A DNA stretch of 9,351 nucleotides. Source: JARRQB01 sp965368585 (lineage in GTDB: Bacteria > Pseudomonadota > Gammaproteobacteria > Chromatiales > Chromatiaceae). The stretch lies in contig CBDUNM010000183.1 of NCBI GenBank assembly GCA_965368585.1, forward strand, positions 1 through 9,351. The letters run 5' to 3'. The notes beneath the pieces are model-generated. The model was not told the DNA's origin, did no database searches, and saw nothing but the letters and a program-made list of their open reading frames with translations. Below, piece after piece: positions 1 to 6,264 of the stretch; position 1 is the stretch's first letter, and every line of letters starts with the position of its first letter. The position numbers and the translations under genes are program-made.

Positions 1-54
1 CTCCCGACATCCTGCTCCCAAAGCAGGCGCGCTACCAGACTGCGCTATACCCCG
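1..54 (-). tRNA. tRNA-Pro(UGG), 5' part, truncated by window edge
   Basis: Read on the minus strand from base 54 leftwards, the sequence begins CGGGGTATAGCGCAG, then a D-arm with TGGTAGC. An anticodon stem CCTGC/GCAGG follows around the loop TTTGGGA, placing the anticodon TGG at 20-18 (proline, decoding CCA and wobble codons). The acceptor 5' strand CGGGG is typical of bacterial tRNA-Pro. The T-arm, the 3' acceptor strand and any CCA lie beyond base 1. The gene is divergent from folD. No convincing promoter was picked out in the roughly 150 bases between them. Confidence 0.93.
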
Positions 55-195
55 AAAACGGATTGTGCAACACCCGTTTGAAGTCGCGGAATGTTACGCC
101 TCAAACCGGCATGCGTCAATCCGCCGTAAATTTCCCCGGAGCACCCTTGCAGGCCTCATTTCCGCTATCATCTCGCGTTTCCCAAATGCATGCAA

Positions 196-200
196 AGAGG
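196..200 (+). promoter_or_regulatory. Ribosome binding site deciding the folD start
   Basis: AGAGG lies seven bases upstream of GTG 208. It falls inside the extra codons that would be added by the ATG at 190, so it supports the shorter GTG-initiated protein. This is inference from spacing and family N-terminus, not a measured start. Confidence 0.7.
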
Positions 201-207
201 CGAAATC

Positions 208-1065
208 GTGGTCGCACAGATTCTCGACGGAAAGGCAATCGCGGCGGATCTACGCAACAGAATCAAAGCTGAGGTGCAGCAGCGGATCGCCGGCGGCCAA
301 CGCGCCCCGGGGCTCGCGGTCGTCCTGGTCGGCGAGAATCCCGCGTCCCAAGTCTATGTGCGCAACAAGCAAAACGCCTGCGAACAGGTTGGCTTCCTCT
401 CCAAATTGATCACCTTACCCAAAACGACCTCGCAGTCGGCGCTGCTGGAGCTGATCGACAGCCTAAACGAGCGCCGGGATATCGATGGAATTCTTGTCCA
501 GCTGCCACTACCCGACCAGATCGATGAAGAAGAGGTAACGGAGCGTATCCTGCCAACCAAGGACGTCGACGGCTTCCACCCCTACAATATCGGCCGACTG
601 GCATTGCGTATTCCGGCGCTGCGGCCCTGTACGCCGCGAGGCATCATGACCCTGCTGGAGCGCACTGGAACCGAGCTGTCCGGAAAGGACGCCGTTATCC
701 TCGGCCAGTCCAACATCGTCGGTCGTCCGATGGCGCTCGAGTTGCTGATGGCGCGCTGCACGATTACGGTGTGCCACAGCCGCACCAAAGACCTCGTCGA
801 CAAGATCGGCAGCGCTGACATTCTCGTGGCGGCGGTCGGCCGCCCCAGGTTCGTGCAGGGAGACTGGCTCAAGCCGGGCGCGGTCGTCGTCGACGTCGGC
901 ATCAACCGACTCGACGACGGCAGTTTGTGCGGCGATGTGGATTTCGAGACTGCGAGCGCCAAGGCGTCCTGGATAACACCTGTACCGGGCGGTGTTGGCC
1001 CGATGACCGTCGCAACGCTGCTCGAAAACACGCTGCAGGCGGCCGAACTGCACTCGAACGTGTGA
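208..1065 (+). CDS. folD: FolD, bifunctional methylenetetrahydrofolate dehydrogenase / methenyltetrahydrofolate cyclohydrolase
   Basis: FolD is a cytosolic enzyme that oxidises 5,10-methylene-THF with NADP+ and hydrolyses the methenyl product to 10-formyl-THF, supplying purine and formyl-methionine synthesis. Numbered from the GTG start (285 residues, close to the 288 of E. coli), the active-site residues fall where the family has them: Tyr50 and Lys54 in VYVRNK, Gln98 in VQLPLP and Asp121 in KDVDGF. The nucleotide-binding loop reads GQSNIVGRP and the C-terminal signature reads PVPGGVGPMTVATL. An in-frame ATG at 190 would add six residues, but it has no Shine-Dalgarno. AGAGG at 196-200 sits seven bases before GTG 208, and the resulting MVAQILDGK matches the usual FolD N-terminus. 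The gene converges on soxA with 38 bases between the stops, and no intrinsic terminator is visible there. The identification is certain; the start is likely. Confidence 0.97.
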   Translation: MVAQILDGKAIAADLRNRIKAEVQQRIAGGQRAPGLAVVLVGENPASQVYVRNKQNACEQVGFLSKLITLPKTTSQSALLELIDSLNERRDIDGILVQLPLPDQIDEEEVTERILPTKDVDGFHPYNIGRLALRIPALRPCTPRGIMTLLERTGTELSGKDAVILGQSNIVGRPMALELLMARCTITVCHSRTKDLVDKIGSADILVAAVGRPRFVQGDWLKPGAVVVDVGINRLDDGSLCGDVDFETASAKASWITPVPGGVGPMTVATLLENTLQAAELHSNV

Positions 1066-1103
1066 GCGACTACCGAAGGCGACAAACGGACGGTTAGCGA
1101 GCG

Positions 1104-1871
1104 CTAAAAACGTACCGCCGGCGTTTCTATCGGCAAGCCGTTACCACGGGACATCACATACAGCTCTAACAATTTATATTCCTCGGACCCGGATTCGAAC
1201 GGATCAGCGCGAAAAGAGACGAAACATTCGCGCATGCGCTGGTGCAAACTGGTGATACGCCCCCGCCCCAGACGGTACTCCGGAAATCCGTTCGCCTGGC
1301 CTTGACTGAGTTGCTGACCACGCAGCATTTGACCCTGGTGTTGAACGTGGCAGTGTTGGCAGGACATGTCGAGTTGCCCGTAGCGCGTCGTGTACAGGAC
1401 CTGGCCTTTTGCTAACAGCGCAGCCAACGGGCCGTCGGTGCGGACCGCCAGCGGTTCGCCTTGGGCGATATTGCGAACGAAGGCTTCCAGAGCAATGGCT
1501 TGAGGATCATCGTAGTCAATCGGGAAGCGGTCGAGATTGATTTCCCAACAATGGTGTACGCGGTCCTGCAACGTGACCAAACCGCCCAGATTGGGATCGT
1601 AGACCGGGTAGCGCGCAATCCCTGCCGGTTGGAGTTTTTCGCCCGCGTCGCCATGGCAATCAGCGCACGCACTGGGCTCATCCGTGCGGCGTTCGGCGAA
1701 CAGTTCAGCACCCCGGGACACCGCCACCATACCGGGATTGGCGAAGTCGTCATCCTGCATCGCCTGCGCATCCTCACCCAGAAACGCATACCCCGAAAGC
1801 GGTTCGGCGAAGCATGTGCCGATGCCCATGGCGAGCAGTATCACCAGGCCGCGCAGCAAACAATCTTTCAT
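1104..1871 (-). CDS. soxA: SoxA, dihaem c-type cytochrome subunit of the SoxAX thiosulfate-oxidising complex
   Basis: SoxA is the periplasmic subunit of L-cysteine S-thiosulfotransferase. With SoxX it oxidatively couples thiosulfate to the swinging-arm cysteine of SoxYZ. The 255-residue product has a Sec signal peptide (hydrophobic LVILLAMGIG, likely cleavage after CFA at residue 22). It has two haem c sites, CADCH at 69-73 and CQHCH at 171-175. Cys108 and Cys216 sit where the characterised dihaem SoxA (Rhodovulum sulfidophilum) has its haem-1 cysteine ligand and its persulfide-modified active-site cysteine. The tail RGNGLPIETPAVR is a family hallmark. Translation is coupled to soxX: the ATG overlaps the soxX TGA in ATGA, and GGTGA (1883-1879) lies seven bases upstream. 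No soxK or soxL follows; folD lies directly downstream in the opposite direction. All catalytic residues are intact, so the protein is probably functional. Confidence 0.96.
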   Translation of the reverse strand: MKDCLLRGLVILLAMGIGTCFAEPLSGYAFLGEDAQAMQDDDFANPGMVAVSRGAELFAERRTDEPSACADCHGDAGEKLQPAGIARYPVYDPNLGGLVTLQDRVHHCWEINLDRFPIDYDDPQAIALEAFVRNIAQGEPLAVRTDGPLAALLAKGQVLYTTRYGQLDMSCQHCHVQHQGQMLRGQQLSQGQANGFPEYRLGRGRITSLHQRMRECFVSFRADPFESGSEEYKLLELYVMSRGNGLPIETPAVRF

Positions 1872-2380
1872 TTGAGCGTCACCAGATACGCCACGACGTC
1901 TTCAATTTGCTGTGCCGAAAGGAATGTCTGACCCCAGTATTCGCCGGCTACCCGATTGGCTTCGCGCGGATCCCGGTAGAAGCCCGGCATGATGGTGACG
2001 GGGTTGATGCCTTGCTCGTCGACCACGCGCGCGCGCAGTTGTCCTGCGGTATAACGTCCTCCTACGCCATTGAGCGGTGGACCCACGGTGCCGTGAAACG
2101 GCTCATCCGGAATCGGCATGGCGTGACAGGCCAGACAATTTCCGCGATGTGTATCGGCCACGATCGCACGCCCTCGGTCGGCGTCGCCCTTCAGCGCGCA
2201 CAGCGGCGCCTCGATAGCAGCGTTCCTCATCGACCAATGACAGTAGTCGGCGGGGAGCGACGGTCGCTCCGCCAGACATACGGACGGGGCGAGCGCCAAG
2301 CCGCACATGCAAACGCTGGCGCCGAGATGCCGCAACGCAGCAACAGGCATTGAATTCGAGAGCGAGTCGAACAAACCCAT
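1868..2380 (-). CDS. soxX: SoxX, monohaem c-type cytochrome subunit of the SoxAX complex
   Basis: SoxX is the small periplasmic partner of SoxA and takes electrons from the catalytic haem. From ATG 2380 the product has 170 residues: a signal peptide with hydrophobic segment near 18-34 (likely cleavage after CLA at 37), one haem site CLACH at 82-86, and Met131 in TIMPGFY as the expected distal ligand. Other family marks are VGPPLNGVGGRYT and VVDEQGINP, and IEDVVAYLVTL at the end. A cysteine pair (about 47 and 61) precedes the haem domain and could form a disulfide. The start is uncertain. ATG 2380 has AAAGG only one base away. TTG 2374 would be seven bases from the same AAAGG. ATG 2350 leaves a compact signal peptide but has no ribosome site. 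The frame is open back to GTG 2494, but that extension looks unlike a secretion signal. A terminator upstream implies a separate soxXA promoter, which I could not place. Confidence 0.94.
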   Translation of the reverse strand: MGLFDSLSNSMPVAALRHLGASVCMCGLALAPSVCLAERPSLPADYCHWSMRNAAIEAPLCALKGDADRGRAIVADTHRGNCLACHAMPIPDEPFHGTVGPPLNGVGGRYTAGQLRARVVDEQGINPVTIMPGFYRDPREANRVAGEYWGQTFLSAQQIEDVVAYLVTLK

Positions 2381-2558
2381 ACCTTTGCGCCAGATAGATA
2401 GTTCCGCATTCCCAATGGCATAGGGTACGATCGCAACGAATCGAAGGCGTTGATATTGCTCAAGCACATCACGGGGTTTGCGCGCGCTAACCACCGCTAA
2501 AGGCTAGAAAAAGACCCCACTACACGTCGTTTCCACCAACCCGTATATCCGAAATAAA
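2381..2558 (-). other. soxXA leader / presumed promoter region
   Basis: These bases separate the soxX start from the terminator of the upstream gene. A promoter for soxXA is expected here because the terminator should block read-through. I scanned the minus strand for -35/-10 and -24/-12 elements. The best candidate, TTCGAT with a 17-base spacer to TATGCC, is too weak to call. No riboswitch-like structure was recognised. Confidence 0.35.
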
Positions 2559-2584
2559 GGGACGCAAACCGTCGTTTACGTCCC
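2552..2584 (-). terminator. Rho-independent terminator downstream of the VPLP-sorted protein gene
   Basis: In the minus-strand RNA an 11-base-pair stem forms between GGGACGUAAAC (2584-2574) and GUUUGCGUCCC (2569-2559). The loop is GACG, and UUUAUUU follows (2558-2552). One pair is a G-U wobble that would be a C-A mismatch in a plus-strand transcript, so the structure is better suited to minus-strand transcription. It starts about 70 bases after the TAA at 2657. It isolates soxXA from the gene upstream. Confidence 0.85.
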
Positions 2585-2656
2585 CTCTTTGGTCTCTCGC
2601 GAAGGAATTAAAGATCAAGCGGTGGATAAAGCTTGGCTGGCTTCGCTGTCGAGAGA

Positions 2657-3862
2657 TTAAGCCTTTTGGCCGCGGAAGCCGCCCACTGCCAACAAGCCGA
2701 CGCCCATCAGCACCAGTGAACCGGGCAACGGGACGGCAGTCGGCTCAACCAGTTCACTAACCTGTTTGACGCCCGGACCTTGATTGTACTGAATACGAAA
2801 GAGTTCCTGGAAATTCACGCTCTGGCCATTCACGACCCCCTCGAGGTCAGTCTCCAGCTCTGCCATCGAGAACTTGTCGTCGACGACGCTGTAAAAACTC
2901 AGATCCTTTGGCGCATACAGATCAAAGAAGCCGTAGTAGAAATCCACATCCTCGCCAATATAGATTTCCGACGCCAGGATCAGATCGAAGAAGTCAGTCG
3001 GGTCGGCGACGAAATTATCCATGAATGCGAATACGACATTGCCGCTGTCGAGGTTAGCCATCCCCTCAACCAGGAGCTGGTCGTAGTCGACCCCTGCCTC
3101 GGTCCCCGCGATCTCGAACAGCAACGTCCCGCCGGCCAGATCGAAGTCCCCGCTGTGCTGTCCGGGCAGCATCCAGTCACCCACCGCATCTTCCACGCCC
3201 ACGACGGGAAGTACGGATTCGGTCAGCTCCGGCGTGAAATCGACCGCAGCCTCAGGGGCCGCATGCGCGGTCATAGCCACGCCCGAGTCACCCGAATCGG
3301 TTGCCGTCGGCGCTTTGACCAGTGCCGCAGGTGCGGCGACCGGAAGGTAGTTGTTGGTCGTGACCGGCTCCGTCGTGCCACCGCCGAATCGCGTAATACC
3401 AGGCACCGTGGACCGCGGACGCGTAAACCCTCTGCGCTCCCAATTGCCGCCCGTTTTCTCCACCGGCCGCAAAGTCGACGCCACCTTTGGCATTGGGGTC
3501 TGCGCTCCAAGCTCGCCGAAACTGTTCGGAACTGCGATCTTAATCGCCGCTTGCGAGGCATCAGTGCGCGCCCCGCCCATCAGCGCCGGTTCGAACAGCT
3601 GGCCGGCTTCGCCGATACCATCAGCGGCAACTATGGGATCGGCCGTTGGCAAGCTGGTGACCTCCTGCACCGTCATCTCATCCCTGATCAGGCCGATATC
3701 TGCCAGTACTTCTGTCTGCTTAATGCCCGCACCTGTCGGCATCGTTGGCAGTTCGCTCCCCGCAAACCCCGCCAAGATGACCGACAGCATCCCCGTACCG
3801 AGCACGATCAGCGGCAGACTGTGCATCACGGGCACAATCCGCTCGTTCCCTAACGTATTCAT
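2657..3862 (-). CDS. Exported protein with VPLP-type PEP-CTERM-like C-terminal sorting signal
   Basis: The specific function is not recognised. The 401-residue product has an N-terminal hydrophobic segment (about 15-36), read as a signal peptide. A long Ala/Pro/Thr-rich, probably disordered region follows, with a short basic patch near 140-155. An acidic domain follows at about 228-340. Its GGTLLFEIAGTEAGVDYDQL and following LDSGNVVFAF resemble the beta-strand units near the C-terminus of many PEP-CTERM and autotransporter-like proteins. The end is tripartite: VPLP at 377-380, a hydrophobic stretch to about 396 and a weakly basic tail (FRGQKA). This matches PEP-CTERM or VPLPA-CTERM signals, which exosortases recognise; no exosortase is in the window. 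The start at ATG 3862 is preferred over ATG 3880 because AGGTGGG lies six bases upstream. A sigma-54 promoter precedes the gene and an intrinsic terminator follows it, so it is probably monocistronic. A surface or extracellular-matrix role is inference. Confidence 0.8.
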   Translation of the reverse strand: MNTLGNERIVPVMHSLPLIVLGTGMLSVILAGFAGSELPTMPTGAGIKQTEVLADIGLIRDEMTVQEVTSLPTADPIVAADGIGEAGQLFEPALMGGARTDASQAAIKIAVPNSFGELGAQTPMPKVASTLRPVEKTGGNWERRGFTRPRSTVPGITRFGGGTTEPVTTNNYLPVAAPAALVKAPTATDSGDSGVAMTAHAAPEAAVDFTPELTESVLPVVGVEDAVGDWMLPGQHSGDFDLAGGTLLFEIAGTEAGVDYDQLLVEGMANLDSGNVVFAFMDNFVADPTDFFDLILASEIYIGEDVDFYYGFFDLYAPKDLSFYSVVDDKFSMAELETDLEGVVNGQSVNFQELFRIQYNQGPGVKQVSELVEPTAVPLPGSLVLMGVGLLAVGGFRGQKA

Positions 3863-3868
3863 TGACGA

Positions 3869-3875
3869 CCCACCT
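3869..3875 (-). promoter_or_regulatory. Ribosome binding site deciding the start at 3862
   Basis: AGGTGGG on the minus strand lies six bases upstream of ATG 3862. The alternative ATG at 3880 lies upstream of this site, so the site cannot serve it. This supports the 401-residue protein beginning MNTLGNERI. Confidence 0.75.
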
Positions 3876-3912
3876 AACATAGCTATGTATTTGTTTTATA
3901 CCGGCTCAAGCA

Positions 3913-3928
3913 TGCAAACTTTCTGCCA
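3913..3928 (-). promoter_or_regulatory. Sigma-54 (-24/-12) promoter of the VPLP-sorted protein gene
   Basis: The minus strand reads TGGCAGAAAGTTTGCA. The invariant GG (3927-3926) and GC (3915-3914) are separated by exactly ten bases, and the flanking TGGCA and TTGCA match the RpoN consensus TGGCAC-N5-TTGCA. With C at -12, transcription would start near 3902, giving a leader of about 40 bases that contains the AGGTGGG ribosome site. Sigma-54 control of PEP-CTERM genes through RpoN with PrsK/PrsR is known in other proteobacteria, so element and gene type agree. No regulator gene is present in the window. Confidence 0.8.
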
Positions 3929-4340
3929 AAAGACGTTTTTCTATTCGTATCTGATAGTTACACAAAGATCACCAATCTTAAGTTTAAAAAATGTAAAAAT
4001 TACTGACAAAACACCGTATCAATCGGCAACTATCGGCTCACTTTCCGCCTGTCCGTCACGCATACGACCTGGCTCACGATTTTACAACCAAATCGCCAAC
4101 CATGCTGCCGAATCGATCGGTCGGTCTCTACCATCCGTCTCGAGCAACGCACGGCGCGACGGTCCTAACCCCTCCGTTTCGCCGCTAACAAGACCGCGCA
4201 CCCATGCTCGGTTGGTCTCAGCGATACCTTCAATCAAGTCAGGCGAACGGCCAATTTCACTACCGCGCGAATACACGCGTCGTCGCGACTGTGCGAGAAT
4301 CTACGCCTTCTACCCCATTTTAGCGTAATCCCGAAACAAC
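3929..4340. other. Long intergenic region upstream of the sigma-54 promoter and ettA
   Basis: No credible gene was found. The part from about 3930 to 4020 is clearly AT-richer than its surroundings and contains small inverted repeats: AAGAT-N5-ATCTT (3965-3979), GTAA-N3-TTAC (3993-4003) and a widely spaced GATAGTT/AACTATC pair (3953-3959 and 4028-4034). They lie roughly 50 to 130 bases upstream of the predicted start at 3902, where activators of sigma-54 promoters usually bind. The remainder (4035-4340) has ordinary base composition and must hold the ettA promoter, which I could not assign confidently. Confidence 0.5.
3993..4003. promoter_or_regulatory. Candidate upstream activator site (GTAA-N3-TTAC)
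   Basis: This short palindrome is centred about 96 bases upstream of the predicted sigma-54 start and sits inside TGTAAAAATTACTGACA, whose outer TGT and ACA are also symmetric. The position suits an enhancer-binding protein such as PrsR. The sequence is AT-rich and short, so chance is a real possibility and the site is inference. Confidence 0.25.
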
Positions 4341-6008
4341 ATGGCCCAGTACATCTATACGATGAACCGTGTCGGCAAAGTCGTCCCGCCGAAACGACAG
4401 ATTTTGCGCGACATTTCACTCTCTTTTTTTCCGGGTGCCAAGATCGGCGTATTGGGTCTGAACGGCTCGGGCAAGTCGACCCTGCTGCGCATCATGGCCG
4501 GCGTCGATACCGATATCGAAGGTGAGGCGCGCCCGCAATCGGGAATCCGCGTCGGCTATTTGCCCCAGGAACCGCGGTTGGACCCAAAAAAAGACGTGCG
4601 CGGCAACGTCGAAGAAGCGGTCGCCGACGTGACGAGCGCGCTGGTGGAACTGGATCAGGTATACGCCGCCTACGCTGAGCCGGACGCGGACTTTGATGCC
4701 TTGGCGAAAATGCAAGCCGACCTGGAGAACCTGATCCAGGCCAAAGACGGCCACAATCTAGACCGCCAATTGGAAATCGCCGCCGACGCGCTGCGTCTGC
4801 CTCCGTGGGAATCGGACATCGAAAAACTGTCGGGTGGCGAGCGGCGGCGAGTGGCCTTGTGTCGATTGCTGCTGGAACGCCCCGATATGTTGCTGCTGGA
4901 CGAACCGACCAACCATCTCGATGCGGAATCGGTCGCCTGGCTGGAGCGCTTTTTACACGACTACCCCGGTACGGTGGTGGCGGTGACCCACGATCGCTAC
5001 TTTCTCGACAACGTCGCCGGATGGATTCTGGAACTCGACCGAGGCTACGGCATCCCTTGGGAAGGCAATTACTCGTCGTGGCTGGAGCAGAAGGAACAAC
5101 GTCTCGAGCAGGAGCAGAAGCAGGAAGCGGCCCGCGTCAAGGCAATGAAACAAGAACTCGAATGGGTTCGCCAGAACCCCAAAGGCCGGCAAGCCAAGAG
5201 CAAGGCGCGCCTGGCGCGGTTTGACGAGTTGCAGAGCAGCGAGTTCCAACAGCGCAACGAAACCAACGAAATCTACATCCCGCCCGGCGAGCGCTTGGGA
5301 GAACTGGTCATCGAGGCGCTAGGTTTAAGAAAAGCCTATGGCGACAAGCTGTTGTACGACGGTCTCAGCTTTAATTTGCCACAGGGCGGCATTGTCGGCA
5401 TCATCGGACCAAACGGGGCGGGAAAGACCACCCTGTTCCGCGTGATGACCGGTCAGGAACAACCCGACGGCGGCGAAATGCGCATCGGGCCGACCGTCAA
5501 TCTCGCCTACGTCGACCAGTCGCGCGACGCACTGGGCGGCGATAAAACGGTCTGGGAAGAGATTTCCGACGGCCAGGATATGATTTCCGTCGGGCGATAC
5601 ACCATGCAATCGCGCGCCTACTGTTCTAGATTCAACTTCAAGGGCGCCGACCAGCAGAAGAAGGTAGGTGACCTGTCCGGCGGAGAGCGCAACCGCGTCC
5701 ATTTGGCCAAGCTGTTGAAATCCGGCGGCAACGTATTGCTCCTCGATGAACCGACCAACGACCTCGACGTGGAAACGCTGCGAGCGCTCGAAGAGGCGTT
5801 ATTGGCATTCCCGGGCTGCGTGGTCGTGATCAGCCACGATCGTTGGTTCCTGGATCGGATCGCCACCCACATACTGGCCTTTGAAGGCGATTCCGAAGTC
5901 GTTTGGTTTGAGGGCAACTTTCAGGATTATGAGGAAGACAAGAAAAAGCGTCTGGGCGATGAGGCCGTTCAGCCGCATCGCATCAAGTATCGAAAGATCG
6001 ATGGGTAA
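4341..6008 (+). CDS. ettA: EttA, energy-dependent translational throttle protein (ABC-F ATPase)
   Basis: EttA is a cytosolic ABC-F protein that binds the ribosomal E site and gates the first peptide-bond step according to ATP/ADP ratio. The 555-residue product equals the E. coli protein in length and follows it almost residue for residue (MAQYIYTMNRVGKVVPPKR at the start). Domain 1 has Walker A GLNGSGKS at 39-46, signature LSGGERRR at 163-170 and Walker B LLLLDEP with catalytic Glu188. The P-site tRNA-interaction linker (about 240-300) is present, with the helical WLEQKEQRLEQEQKQ and WVRQNPKGRQAKSKARLARF. Domain 2 has GPNGAGKT, LSGGERNRVHL and Glu470. Both catalytic glutamates sit at the E. 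coli positions. ATG 4341 is fixed by an in-frame TAA at 4326; no Shine-Dalgarno precedes it (CCCGAAACAAC), so initiation may be weak or rely on other features. Confidence 0.98.
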   Translation: MAQYIYTMNRVGKVVPPKRQILRDISLSFFPGAKIGVLGLNGSGKSTLLRIMAGVDTDIEGEARPQSGIRVGYLPQEPRLDPKKDVRGNVEEAVADVTSALVELDQVYAAYAEPDADFDALAKMQADLENLIQAKDGHNLDRQLEIAADALRLPPWESDIEKLSGGERRRVALCRLLLERPDMLLLDEPTNHLDAESVAWLERFLHDYPGTVVAVTHDRYFLDNVAGWILELDRGYGIPWEGNYSSWLEQKEQRLEQEQKQEAARVKAMKQELEWVRQNPKGRQAKSKARLARFDELQSSEFQQRNETNEIYIPPGERLGELVIEALGLRKAYGDKLLYDGLSFNLPQGGIVGIIGPNGAGKTTLFRVMTGQEQPDGGEMRIGPTVNLAYVDQSRDALGGDKTVWEEISDGQDMISVGRYTMQSRAYCSRFNFKGADQQKKVGDLSGGERNRVHLAKLLKSGGNVLLLDEPTNDLDVETLRALEEALLAFPGCVVVISHDRWFLDRIATHILAFEGDSEVVWFEGNFQDYEEDKKKRLGDEAVQPHRIKYRKIDG

Positions 6009-6264
6009 TGCGCTAGTACGCGGCAACGCACCTGCAACGGAGCCTGTTTCGAGCGGCGTCAATCGCATGCCAGACCGGCTGCAACAACCGTATTTCGTTT
6101 TCGGACCCGCTTGCGGATTCGATAGCCCGCTGATCGCCCTCGTTCGACATCAAAATGGTATCAGTTCGGTCGTTGCTGGATATTGTCGGACATTCGGTGG
6201 CGTATCATCCTCATTACTGCGCAAGCCGCTAGCGATACACAAGCCATCTTGAAGACGAGTAGAC
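6009..6264 (+). other. Intergenic region between ettA and the DUF349 gene
   Basis: There is no open frame with a ribosome site, no RNA gene recognised and no hairpin with a U-tract after ettA. A promoter for the downstream gene probably lies here, but candidate elements (for example TTGTCG and TATCAT near 6184-6209) are only 14 bases apart, so none is called. Confidence 0.4.

Noticed and set aside
1..54. tRNA gene as an integration site for a mobile element
   Set aside because: Only the 5' part is visible and the adjacent gene is folD. There is no integrase and no direct repeat of the tRNA end in the window.
147..171. Possible folD promoter TTGCAG ... TATCAT
   Set aside because: The spacer is only 13 bases, outside the normal range. 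TATCAT alone is not enough to call a promoter.
1094..1107. TTAGCG-AG-CGCTAA palindrome between folD and soxA, followed by a short A run
   Set aside because: The stem is short and AT-containing. In the folD direction it is followed by A, not U, and in the soxA direction the T run precedes the stem and overlaps the soxA stop. It does not qualify as a terminator for either gene.
2381..2494. N-terminal extension of SoxX to GTG 2494
   Set aside because: It has no ribosome site, and the added 38 residues would bury the signal peptide inside the protein.
2593..2656. Imperfect inverted repeat TCTCTCGCGAAG ... CTTCGCTGTCGAGAGA
   Set aside because: The arms need a four-base bulge and are separated by 36 bases. 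The clear terminator lies just beyond it, so no function is claimed.
2780..3853. Long open frame on the plus strand opposite the sorting-signal gene
   Set aside because: It is antisense to a gene with signal peptide, sorting tail, promoter and terminator. Its own product is rich in His and Arg with no recognisable domain.
4082..4276. 64-codon frame on the minus strand in the gap before ettA
   Set aside because: It starts with GTG without a ribosome site, and the product has no recognisable motif. It is most likely chance.
3351..4328. Open frame on the plus strand running from the sorting-signal gene into the intergenic region
   Set aside because: Its first half is antisense to a well-supported gene and it crosses the sigma-54 promoter region. 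The product shows no domain and there is no ribosome site.
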